Below are positions 24,634-32,641 of a stretch of 64,000 nt of DNA, piece by piece. Position 1 is the stretch's first letter; the number at the start of each line of letters is the position of its first letter. Origin of the DNA: Azospirillum sp. TSH64. Its GTDB lineage: Bacteria > Pseudomonadota > Alphaproteobacteria > Azospirillales > Azospirillaceae. Below the pieces are notes generated by a model that searched no databases, was not told where the DNA came from, and worked only from the letters and a program-made list of their open reading frames with translations. The position numbers and the translations under genes were made by a program. The DNA lies in assembly GCF_003116035.1 (NCBI RefSeq), contig NZ_LGQW01000015.1, positions 5,368,070 through 5,432,069 on the forward strand, written 5' to 3'.

Positions 24634-26904
24634 ATGAGCGACTCCCCCATTCGGAAGCCCTCCACTGGCCCCGTTCCAAACCCCGGCCGGAGCCTGATCG
24701 CATCGGCGATGATCGGGCTGATCGCGGGTATCGACAATCTGGGCAACGGGCTGGCGATTGCAGCACTGCTGTTCACCGGGCCGCTGGCGGCCGGGCTGGG
24801 CGCCGGGGTCGGCGTGGTGCTGCTGAGCGCCGCCATCCTGGCGCTGCTGGTCTCCCTGCGCAGCACGCAGCCGAATTCCGTCGCGCTGGTGCAGGAGACC
24901 GGCGTCGCCATCCTGGCCTCCACCGTCGCCACCATGGCCGCCGGGCTGGAGGATGCGCCGGAGGGGGTGAGGATCGCCACCGCCTTCGCCATCCTGGGCG
25001 GCAGCACGCTGGTGACCGGGCTGCTGTTCTGGAGTGTGGGACGGCTTCGGCTGGGGCGGCTGGTGCGCTTCTTTCCCCACCCGGTGGTGGCAGGATTCCT
25101 CGCCGGGTCGGGCTGGCTTCTGGTGGAAGGCGCGCTGGCGATGGTCAGCGGACGCCATGGGCTGGGCGCCGGCATCGCCGGACTGGCGGCACCGATGGTG
25201 GCGGTCACCGCGGCGGCGGCGGTCGGGCTGGCCGGACTGCTGGTGCTGGCGATGCGGCGCAGCGACAGCCCCTTCGCCATGCCGCTGGTCCTGCTGGCCG
25301 CGGCGCTGGCCTTCCATGCCGGGCTGCCCCTGCTGGGGGTGACGGCGGAGCAGGCGCGCGGCTGGGGCTGGCTGCCCGGCGTGGCCGGCGGCGGCGGGTT
25401 CAGCCTGCCGGTGCCAACGGAGGTTCTGGCGCTGGCCGATTGGGGCCGGGTGGCGGCGGCGCTGCCGGCGATGGTCTCGGTCGCGGTGCTGGGCATGCTG
25501 GGCCTTCTGCTGAATGTCAGCGGGATCGAGCTGGCGCAGGGGGAATCGGCGCAGGGCCGCGACATCGACGCCGACGCCGAGCTGCGCAGCACCGGGGCGG
25601 CCAATTTGCTGGCGGGCGCGCTGGGCGGTCCGTCCGGCTATGTCGGGCTGGGCATGACGCTGCTGGCCGGGCGGATGGGCGCCAGCGGACGCGGCGCCGG
25701 GCTGGCGACCGCGGCGGTGATCCTCGGCGGGCTGTTCGTCGCGGGGTGGCTGGTGTCGGTGACGCCGGTGTTCCTGACCGCCGGGCTGATCCTGTTCCTC
25801 GGCGTCGAGCTGTTGCAGGAGTGGCTGATCGACGCGCGCCGCCGGCTGCCGCGGACGGAGTGGCTGATCGTGCTGGCCGTGGTGCTGGCGATTGCCGGGA
25901 TCGGCTTCATGGAGGGGTTGGCGCTGGGTCTGGCGGTGTCGCTGGCGATGTTCGTCTACAGCTATTCCCGGCTGCCGGTGATCCGCGGCCGGCACAGCGG
26001 GGCGGAGCTGCGCAGCCGGGTCGACCGCAGCCCGGCGGCCAGCCTGCATCTGACCGGCGCCGGTGCGGCCATCGAGGCGATGCAGTTGCAGGGCTATCTG
26101 TTCTTCGGCACCGCCGAGCAGATCGTCGGGCCGGTGCGCGACCGGCTGGAGCGGGCGGGCGGGCAGATGGGCGGACAGGCCGGTGCGCAGCCTCTGCGCT
26201 TCCTGATCATCGACTTCCGCCACATCAAGGGCATGGATTCGGCCGCCGCCGGGGTGTTCCGCCGCATCCGCAACCTGATCGGGGCGGCCGGCGCCACGCT
26301 GGTGCTGAGCGCCCTGCCCGACGCGGTGGAGGACGCCTTCCGCAGCTGCGGCCTGGATCCCGACCGCGACCCGGTGCTGCGCCGCGCCCCCGACCTCGAC
26401 CATGCGCTGGAATCCTGCGAGGAGGCGCTGCTGGCCCAGAGTAGCGCGGATGGCGGCGGAGCCGACGCGCCGCTGCTGCGCCATCTGGAGGCGATGACCG
26501 GGCCGCACCCGCGGCTGGCCGATGCGGTGGCGGCGCTGGACACCCTGCATCTGGAGCCGGACGAGGTGCTGATCCGCGCCGGCGAGGCGGCCAGCGACGT
26601 CTTCATCATCGGGCGCGGCCGGGTGAAGGTGCAGATCGCCCTGCCCGACGGCCGCAGCCTGCGCCTGCGCACCATGACCGCCGGGGCGGTGGTGGGCGAG
26701 ATCGCCCTGTTGCTTGGCCAGACCCGCGGCGCCGACGTGGTGGTGGAAACCCCCGCCACCATCCACCGGCTGACCGCGGCGACGCTCGCCCGGCTGGAGC
26801 GCGAGGATCCGGAACTGGCGCTGGTCCTGCACCGCATCCTGGCGACCACGCTGGCGCAGAAGGTGACGCTGGCGAACCGGCTGATCGAACAGGCGGCGGT
26901 GTGA
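24634..26904 (+). CDS. SulP-type transporter with STAS and cyclic-nucleotide-binding domains
   Basis: 756-residue fusion. Residues ~15-430 form the polytopic SLC26/SulP transporter core, an anion or bicarbonate/sulfate carrier. A STAS domain follows at ~440-570 (FLIIDFRHIKGMDSAAAGVF). The C terminus (~625-750) is a cyclic-nucleotide-binding fold: EVLIRAGEAASDVFIIGRGR ... GAVVGEIALLLGQTR, close to the cNMP phosphate-binding cassette, although the canonical FGE..L..G..R Arg must be checked. Transport may be gated by a nucleotide. ATG 24634 is chosen; an in-frame TTG at 24592 is the alternative. No strong ribosome-binding site. Confidence 0.87.
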   Translation: MSDSPIRKPSTGPVPNPGRSLIASAMIGLIAGIDNLGNGLAIAALLFTGPLAAGLGAGVGVVLLSAAILALLVSLRSTQPNSVALVQETGVAILASTVATMAAGLEDAPEGVRIATAFAILGGSTLVTGLLFWSVGRLRLGRLVRFFPHPVVAGFLAGSGWLLVEGALAMVSGRHGLGAGIAGLAAPMVAVTAAAAVGLAGLLVLAMRRSDSPFAMPLVLLAAALAFHAGLPLLGVTAEQARGWGWLPGVAGGGGFSLPVPTEVLALADWGRVAAALPAMVSVAVLGMLGLLLNVSGIELAQGESAQGRDIDADAELRSTGAANLLAGALGGPSGYVGLGMTLLAGRMGASGRGAGLATAAVILGGLFVAGWLVSVTPVFLTAGLILFLGVELLQEWLIDARRRLPRTEWLIVLAVVLAIAGIGFMEGLALGLAVSLAMFVYSYSRLPVIRGRHSGAELRSRVDRSPAASLHLTGAGAAIEAMQLQGYLFFGTAEQIVGPVRDRLERAGGQMGGQAGAQPLRFLIIDFRHIKGMDSAAAGVFRRIRNLIGAAGATLVLSALPDAVEDAFRSCGLDPDRDPVLRRAPDLDHALESCEEALLAQSSADGGGADAPLLRHLEAMTGPHPRLADAVAALDTLHLEPDEVLIRAGEAASDVFIIGRGRVKVQIALPDGRSLRLRTMTAGAVVGEIALLLGQTRGADVVVETPATIHRLTAATLARLEREDPELALVLHRILATTLAQKVTLANRLIEQAAV

Positions 26905-26994
26905 GCCGGCGGTCTGGGGTTGCGGTTTGGGGCGGATGGAACGTGTGAAACGCCGTGAACCGCTTTCCGGGCGGCGTTCCACTGTCGCATCCGC

Positions 26995-27717
26995 TCAGCG
27001 GCGGCGGGGAAACGCCCCTGCCCCGCCCTGGCGCTCCAGGGCCGAGCCGAGATTGGGATAGGGATCGTCGGGGTTGAAGGTCCAGGGATAGGCCCCCTTC
27101 GGCCCTTCCGCCTCCGGACGGGCGACGATGGCGGCGATCACCTTGGGGTCGGGCGGGGTATGCTCGCGGATCGCGCCGGGGATGCTGTCGTCGTCGAGAC
27201 CGGGGAGCGGGGCGGCGACTTCAGCGGCAGTGGCCGGGGGCGCCGACTGGTCCTGCCGGGCGGCGGCCTGCTTGTCGGCCGCTTGCTTGTCGGCGGTCTG
27301 CCGGGCAGCAAGATCGTCGAAGTCCCTGAACAGGCCGAGCCGCTCGGCCAGCCAGCGCACGGTGGAGGGATCGCCGGCGGAGACCAGCCGCTCGATCTGC
27401 TCGGTCACCAGGGCGCGCAGCGAGCCGAGCCGAAGCTCCGACTCCCGGTTCAGCGCCTGCCGCTCCCACCAGACGCGATGGCGGAAGGCCTGCGAGCCGT
27501 AATAGGCCCGCCACAGCGTGGTGCGGCTGCACCCCATGGCGCGGGCGACCTGCTGGAAGGACGCGCCGCGCGCCAGCATGCCGGCGGCCATCACCCACTG
27601 TTCCTCGTGGAAGCGCGAACCGGGGACGAGCGAGCCTTCGGGCGGAACCGGCGGCTCCTCGGCCCAGCGGGGGAAGCGGTCGGCGGGGTGGGCGGTGGGG
27701 GACAGGCAGTCGGGCAT
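26995..27717 (-). CDS. Helix-turn-helix protein resembling phage terminase small subunits
   Basis: 240 residues. About 40-65 is a helix-turn-helix (MLARGASFQQVARAMGCSRTTLWRAY), followed by a helical region (FRHRVWWERQALNRESELRL) as found in terminase small-subunit and related Terminase_1-like DNA-binding proteins. The rest is a Gln/Ala/Lys-rich linker and a Pro-rich C terminus ending GAFPRRR. No large terminase, portal or capsid gene is nearby. It has normal host-like GC, unlike the island that follows. AGGAG lies seven to eight bases before the ATG. A prophage remnant or a domesticated regulator are both possible. Confidence 0.65.
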   Translation of the reverse strand: MPDCLSPTAHPADRFPRWAEEPPVPPEGSLVPGSRFHEEQWVMAAGMLARGASFQQVARAMGCSRTTLWRAYYGSQAFRHRVWWERQALNRESELRLGSLRALVTEQIERLVSAGDPSTVRWLAERLGLFRDFDDLAARQTADKQAADKQAAARQDQSAPPATAAEVAAPLPGLDDDSIPGAIREHTPPDPKVIAAIVARPEAEGPKGAYPWTFNPDDPYPNLGSALERQGGAGAFPRRR

Positions 27718-27944
27718 GGGGCGTCTCCTGGGGGCGGTGGGTGGACGCTCCTATTTCAGCGGCGTTTTGCGGATTATGATAGGATAATTTTCATATTTTG
27801 GTTTGATTCTGCCTTCCACTGGGTGAGATGCGCGGCGACGCTGTGATGCGGGCATGGAGAAGTCGCGGGCAGCATATTTTCGGGCACAGGCACAAGGTTG
27901 ATACAGTCATCCTATCGACGATCATATGCGAGATTGCAGGCGGA

Positions 27945-27972
27945 TTGACAACGCCATATACGCCGTTACTCT
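27945..27972 (+). promoter_or_regulatory. Candidate promoter of the AT-rich two-gene island
   Basis: A perfect TTGACA (27945-27950), a 16-base spacer and a weak TACTCT -10 (27967-27972). It lies 39-66 bases before the ATG at 28011, inside the longer open frame starting at 27828, and argues that translation begins downstream of it. Confidence 0.35.
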
Positions 27973-28010
27973 ATGGCGATCATCCACTAATGGTATACGT
28001 GTGTGCAGAA

Positions 28011-29279
28011 ATGGATAAGAAAACCAAAGGCGCCTGGATTCTGTCTCAATCTAAAAGCCTCGATCTTGTAACGGGTGAGGGGGCGGCTCGCTTAGAAAAT
28101 ATATCCTATTCCGGAAAAATCGGGCGCCTTTACAATCTAATTAGAAGGAATATGCCGGATGCGATCTCACCGACCATCAATAAAGATGCAGTGCTGAGAG
28201 CATGTCAGTTAAATGGAATTGACCGATCAACACGTGAAACTGGTCTCAAAATTCTAAAGGACATGGGCCGAATCGATGTATCAGGTGATGGCTCTGTTTG
28301 CGTTCTTGGTGCTAACAGCACCGCTGTATTAGAAGTTACTGCTGAAATTTTTGCAAGCTCATCCCCAACCACTGATGAAGAGGCAGTCTTAGAGTTATCA
28401 AACAAAGTCTCTGAGCGACCAGTTGCAAGAATAGAAGCAGAAGAATACATCGGAGATTCTTTTAAGATAAGAAAGGATAGCTTAAGTAACTTAGTGGATC
28501 TTTGCAAATTAAGCGCAATTATCGATGAAGAAAAAGATCGAGATAAATCTATCCTTTTTAATTCAAATACTTTTAGAGATGGCAGTTATGCACGTAAAAC
28601 ATACTTGATAATTCAAGGGCTTCCTAAATCAGATGCTGCCACATTAAGCGAGATACAGGAAAGGTTAGCGAAGGAAGGTGCGCTGCATGAGTCTACCGTG
28701 GAAGACGTAATTGGAGCAGATCTTTTTAGAAGGTTGCTTAGCGTTGGATTTTTTGATCGTCTTGAAGTTAGCAATAGCGATGAATCTGTAGGATATATAA
28801 CTTCCCCCAACGACTTTCAAAGATTTGGTAGACCGTTTGAAGAGGATCCAATAGACGATGCAAAAGCTCTCTTGGCATCTCTAACATACGGAAGGACTCG
28901 AAGCACATATTTGCGTGGCTCCATCACGATGCCTGACGCTCTGCTAAGCGCACTAATTGATGGAAGAGAAATCGGGAAAAATGGTGTAAAGGCTATAGGG
29001 GAAGATTATCACGAACTTGAAGCGCGGCAAGTGGTAAAGGTTACTAAGCGCAGCAACGATCGGTACACCATGAAGCTTCTTAAGAAAGATGTTGGTGAAC
29101 TAGCTCTATCAATTATTCGGGGAACAGGCGCAGCACAGGGAGCACTTTTATTGGGTGGAGTGGCAGCAAGTGGGTTTAGAGGTCCACATGACGTGAGAAC
29201 GTCTATCAGACCAAAGAATACTGCAAATGATAAAAAATTCGTAGCAGAGGCGCTCGACCGGCTAAGGAGTGAAGGGTAA
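28011..29279 (+). CDS. AT-rich unknown protein with winged-helix-like segments (island gene A)
   Basis: 422 residues, family not recognised. The region around residues 45-95 (TINKDAVLRACQLNGIDRST then GLKILKDMGRIDVSGDG) reads as a helix-turn-helix/winged-helix with a beta-hairpin wing. Further helical blocks with short wings (FFDRLEVSNSDESVGYI; RQVVKVTKRSNDRYTMKL) suggest repeated winged domains. No transmembrane segment or NTPase motif. Codon use and a sampled GC near 43% (28381-28440) contrast sharply with the host. ATG 28011 is favoured because a promoter-like TTGACA sits just upstream; 27990 or 27828 are alternatives. One base before island gene B, so a two-gene operon. Confidence 0.7.
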   Translation: MDKKTKGAWILSQSKSLDLVTGEGAARLENISYSGKIGRLYNLIRRNMPDAISPTINKDAVLRACQLNGIDRSTRETGLKILKDMGRIDVSGDGSVCVLGANSTAVLEVTAEIFASSSPTTDEEAVLELSNKVSERPVARIEAEEYIGDSFKIRKDSLSNLVDLCKLSAIIDEEKDRDKSILFNSNTFRDGSYARKTYLIIQGLPKSDAATLSEIQERLAKEGALHESTVEDVIGADLFRRLLSVGFFDRLEVSNSDESVGYITSPNDFQRFGRPFEEDPIDDAKALLASLTYGRTRSTYLRGSITMPDALLSALIDGREIGKNGVKAIGEDYHELEARQVVKVTKRSNDRYTMKLLKKDVGELALSIIRGTGAAQGALLLGGVAASGFRGPHDVRTSIRPKNTANDKKFVAEALDRLRSEG

Positions 29280-29280
29280 A

Positions 29281-30435
29281 ATGGCTATAAGGAAAGGAAG
29301 TGATCTCGAAGAGCTGGTCCGCGCCTATTTCTCGCGACAGGGTTTCTTTGCTCTTCGTAGCGTTTCTTACCGTTATGATGAAGAAGAAGTTACGGACATT
29401 GATGTATGGCTTTATAGTCGGCAATCAGCAAGCGTCCGTACAAAGATCATAGTTGATGCTAAAGACAAAAAGTCTCCAAAGGCTTTTGAGAGAATATTGT
29501 GGACCAAGGGCATGCAGATAGCTCTTGGGTGTGATCGGGCTATTGTTGCCACAACCGACTGCAATCCAAAAGTTGTCCAATTCGCACAACAACAAAAAGT
29601 TTCCATACTAAATAAGGGTTTTCTCGAAAAACTTGAGAGGGGAATTGAGACAAAAGGTCGGCTTACCCTTGAACAATTCATCGAAAACATTCAGACTTAT
29701 CAGTCTCACAAGCAGGATGGAGATTGGCTAAAACGTATCTCTGACGCTAAATCGTCCTTAGCAAGCCTTCATGGATTTCCCGCTTTTAATAAAGCGATGT
29801 CTTCTTTCCGTTTTTTTTCTGAACGTGCGGAAACAAGACCTCATCATAGAGAGCAGGCTATACGCTGTGCATTCTTGTCAGCTGCTATCGGATGCATTGC
29901 ACTAGATTCAGCATTAGAAAGAGTAATCTATGAGGACCATCACGTTCGTTACAACTCTATCCTTAAAGGTGTGACTTATGGAGATGCGGGAGACGCTCGC
30001 ACGCAAAAAAGTATAGAGACGGTATTGAATATTATATCTCGTGGCGTAGAGAATGGCAGAGTCATAGCAAAGCAAGCAAGGGATGGCATACATGGAATTT
30101 TTGAAGGAATAAGGGCAGAAATAATTGCCGAGACATTTTCCAGAGAACAGAACGCCGCAATGCTATTCAGTGTAGCAAGAGAGCTCGACAACAAAGCCTT
30201 CGGATCTGAACCCAAAGCTCTTTTAGAGCTAAGCAAAGACGCGAAGTCTATTATCGGAATTTTCGCGGATTTCGTCGAAATAGGGAGAAAATATCTATTA
30301 ACCCCACCCCAAGAGATAGAAAAAAATGAAAGCAGCGACACTAAGGAGCAGGAACAAATGGGAATGGCCATGCCCCAAAGCGGCAAGAGCGCACCGGATA
30401 TAAGCCAAGGAGAAGAGCAGAAAAAGTTGTTCTAA
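29281..30435 (+). CDS. PD-(D/E)XK nuclease-like protein (island gene B)
   Basis: 384 residues. The N-terminal ~100 residues fit a restriction-endonuclease-like fold: Glu10/11 in the first helix (SDLEELVRAYFSRQGF), Asp39/Asp41 (VTDIDVWLYS), then IIVDAKDKK with Asp59-x-Lys61, and a helix plus strand (GCDRAIVATTDCN), as in Mrr/RecB-type nucleases. The rest (~150-345) is helical with no recognised motif, and the tail is polar. GAAGGG lies five bases before the ATG. It directly follows island gene A and shares its low GC. A nuclease effector paired with a DNA-binding protein is the likeliest reading. Confidence 0.72.
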   Translation: MAIRKGSDLEELVRAYFSRQGFFALRSVSYRYDEEEVTDIDVWLYSRQSASVRTKIIVDAKDKKSPKAFERILWTKGMQIALGCDRAIVATTDCNPKVVQFAQQQKVSILNKGFLEKLERGIETKGRLTLEQFIENIQTYQSHKQDGDWLKRISDAKSSLASLHGFPAFNKAMSSFRFFSERAETRPHHREQAIRCAFLSAAIGCIALDSALERVIYEDHHVRYNSILKGVTYGDAGDARTQKSIETVLNIISRGVENGRVIAKQARDGIHGIFEGIRAEIIAETFSREQNAAMLFSVARELDNKAFGSEPKALLELSKDAKSIIGIFADFVEIGRKYLLTPPQEIEKNESSDTKEQEQMGMAMPQSGKSAPDISQGEEQKKLF

Positions 30436-30453
30436 TCTATTGGAGATTCCCTC

Positions 30454-31644
30454 TCACCTCCCCAACTCCCGCATAGCCCCGTCCAGCCCCTCCAGCGTCA
30501 GTGGGAACATGCGTCCTCCCATCAGGCGCTGGAGCAGGCGGGTGCTTTCCGAGTAGTCCCAATATTGCGGCGCGGTCGGGTTCAGCCATACCGCCTTGGC
30601 GTAGACCGACAGCAGGCGCTGCATCCACACCTGTCCGGCCTCCTCGTTCCAATGCTCGACGCTGCCGCCGGGATAGACGATCTCGTAGGGGCTCATGGCG
30701 GCGTCGCCGACGAAGACCAGCTTGTAGTCGGCGGGATAGGTGTGCAGCACGTCCCAGGTGGACAGGCGCTCGGTGTGGCGGCGGGCGTTGTCGCGCCAGA
30801 CGCCCTCATAGACGCAGTTGTGGAAGTAGAAGTGCTCCAGATGCTTGAACTCGCTGCGGGCGGCGGAGAACAGCTCCTCCACGAGGCGGATGTGGTCGTC
30901 CATCGAACCGCCGATGTCGAGGAACAGCAGCACCTTGATCGTGTTGTGCCGCTCCGGGACCATCTTCAGGTCGAGCCAGCCGGCGTTGTTGGCGGTGGCG
31001 CGGATGGTGCCGGGCAGGTCCAGCTCGCTGGCCGCCCCGCTGCGGGCGAACTTGCGCAGGCGGCGCAGCGCCACCTTGATGTTGCGGGTGCCGATCTCCA
31101 CCCGGTCGTCGAGATTCCTGAACTCGCGGCGGTCCCACACCTTGACGGCGCGGCGGTGGCGGCTCTCGTGCTGGCCGATGCGCACGCCCTCCGGATTGTA
31201 GCCGTAGGCGCCGAAGGGTGAGGTGCCGGCGGTGCCGATCCATTTCGATCCGCCCTGGTGCCGGCCCTTCTGCTCGGCCAGACGCTGGGCCAGCGTCTCC
31301 ATCAACTTGTCCCAGCCGCCGAGTGCTGCGACCTGCGCCTTCTCCTCGTCGGTCAGGAAGCGTTCGGCCAGCTTGCGCAGCCACTCCTCCGGCAGGTCGG
31401 TGACGGGGACCTCGTCGGCGGCCGGGGTGTCGTCGGTCAGGCCCTTGAAGGTGGCGCCGAAGACGCGGTCGAAGCGGTCGAGGTTGCGTTCGTCCTTAAC
31501 CAAGCATGCACGACTGAGATAATAGAAATCCTCGACGCGGAAGGACGCGGTGCCCTGCTTCATGGCCTCCATGAGCGTCAGGTACTCCGTCAGCGAGACG
31601 GGCACGCCGGCCTTGCGCAGATCGAAGAAGAATGACGTGAACAT
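30454..31644 (-). CDS. VWA domain protein, CoxE-like
   Basis: 396-residue soluble protein. The C-terminal half is a von Willebrand A domain with a MIDAS variant VLLFLDIGGSMDDHI (DxGxS in place of DxSxS), usual for the CoxE-like family. Such proteins typically work with MoxR AAA+ ATPases in metalloenzyme maturation; no moxR gene is in this window. The N terminus MFTSFFFDLRKAGVPVSLTEYL matches the family start, so the ATG at 31644 is chosen although the frame is open to 31827. Divergent from the HD-domain gene. Confidence 0.85.
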   Translation of the reverse strand: MFTSFFFDLRKAGVPVSLTEYLTLMEAMKQGTASFRVEDFYYLSRACLVKDERNLDRFDRVFGATFKGLTDDTPAADEVPVTDLPEEWLRKLAERFLTDEEKAQVAALGGWDKLMETLAQRLAEQKGRHQGGSKWIGTAGTSPFGAYGYNPEGVRIGQHESRHRRAVKVWDRREFRNLDDRVEIGTRNIKVALRRLRKFARSGAASELDLPGTIRATANNAGWLDLKMVPERHNTIKVLLFLDIGGSMDDHIRLVEELFSAARSEFKHLEHFYFHNCVYEGVWRDNARRHTERLSTWDVLHTYPADYKLVFVGDAAMSPYEIVYPGGSVEHWNEEAGQVWMQRLLSVYAKAVWLNPTAPQYWDYSESTRLLQRLMGGRMFPLTLEGLDGAMRELGR

Positions 31645-31714
31645 GGGCGCGGTCCTTCGGCATCGGGAGTTCCCGGGGCGGAGAGTAAAGCAATGCCCCA
31701 GCCGAGAGAACAGC

Positions 31715-32308
31715 ATGACCTTGCCAAACGCCTCATTGCCAAATTCCTCCTTGCCAGGCGCTCCCCTCCTCGATTTCGCCCGCGCGCTGGATTTCGCCGC
31801 GCACAAGCACATCGACCAGCGCCGCAAGGGCGTGCGCGCCGAGCCCTACGTCAACCATCTGTCGGAGGTCGCCCTGCTGGTGGCGGAGGCGACGGCGGGC
31901 AAGGATTCCGTCGTGGTGATTGCGGCGCTGCTGCACGACACGCTGGAGGACACCGACGCCAGCTATGAGGAGATCGAGCAGCTGTTCGGCACCGAGGTGG
32001 TGCAGGTCGTCGCCGAGACCACCGACGACAAGCGCATGTCGAAGGCCGAGCGCAAGCAGCACCAGATCGACGCCGCCCCCAAGGCCTCGACCCGCGCCAA
32101 GCTGGTGAAGCTCGCCGACAAGGTGTCGAACCTGCGCTCCATGGCGCACAGCCCGCCCGCCGACTGGCCGCTGTCGCGCAAGGTCGAGTATTTTGAATGG
32201 GCCCATGCGGTGGTCGCCGGCCTGCGCGGCACCGACGCCCGGCTGGAAGCGCTGTTCGACCGCGCCTATCACGACGGGCTGGCGGAGCTGCGCGGGCAGA
32301 CGGTGTGA
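31715..32308 (+). CDS. HD-domain phosphohydrolase (SpoT/MESH1-like)
   Basis: 197 residues, essentially a single HD domain. The metal-binding motifs are an early His, LLHDTLEDTDA (His-Asp) and LVKLADKVSNLRSM, the typical (p)ppGpp-hydrolase pattern, with no synthetase, TGS or ACT domain. It could degrade ppGpp or another phosphorylated nucleotide in the cytosol. MTLPNASL is taken as start because it begins 70 bases from the divergent VWA start; GAGA precedes it weakly. Confidence 0.83.
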   Translation: MTLPNASLPNSSLPGAPLLDFARALDFAAHKHIDQRRKGVRAEPYVNHLSEVALLVAEATAGKDSVVVIAALLHDTLEDTDASYEEIEQLFGTEVVQVVAETTDDKRMSKAERKQHQIDAAPKASTRAKLVKLADKVSNLRSMAHSPPADWPLSRKVEYFEWAHAVVAGLRGTDARLEALFDRAYHDGLAELRGQTV

Positions 32309-32641
32309 GGCGGAAGGGCGGTCGCCCGACCGCAGAGCCGTGTCGCCGCGGGCAACGATTCACACGGATTTTGACACGGATTACACGGATCGGGCCGCTC
32401 CTTGGGAGGGAATGTCCGGATATGGAGCGCGCTGAACCGGGGAGGTTCCGTGAAATCCGTTTTTAATCCGTGAAATCCGTGTCGATCTTGCCGGCATCGC
32501 CGATGCGTCGGGTTCAAGCGGGCGTTCGCCAGATTAAGCGGGCCGGATTGACATTGCGCAATGCGGCTCCATCACGGAAGTCTTATGGAGAAGGGACGAC
32601 GCTGACGCCACCCGTGCCGCTGACGGCCGAGGAAAGATGCC
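32309..32641. other. Intergenic region with palindromic repeats upstream of ccoG
   Basis: 333 bases with no supported gene. The middle carries the CACGGAT-type inverted repeat array; the right part must hold the ccoG promoter, which could include an FNR-type site but I see no clear TTGAT-N4-ATCAA. Confidence 0.5.
32358..32482. repeat. REP-like array of ACACGGAT / ATCCGTG units
   Basis: Left block (32358-32390) has three direct copies of a CACGGAT-type unit; the right block (32447-32482) has the reverse-complement ATCCGTG/AATCCGT units repeated four times. The two blocks form an imperfect inverted repeat around a 56-base spacer. Such CACGGATTA-rich palindromes are a familiar class of dispersed extragenic repeat. 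Confidence 0.7.

Noticed and set aside
22225..26982. Open frame of 1585 codons on the minus strand
   Set aside because: Only the 24330-22225 part is the multicopper oxidase with signal peptide and ribosome-binding site. The rest is the antisense of the SulP gene, Pro/Gln/Arg-rich, a high-GC artefact.
27828..28010. N-terminal extension of island gene A
   Set aside because: Covers the best promoter candidate and encodes residues unlike the rest; translation from 28011 (or 27990) is more likely.
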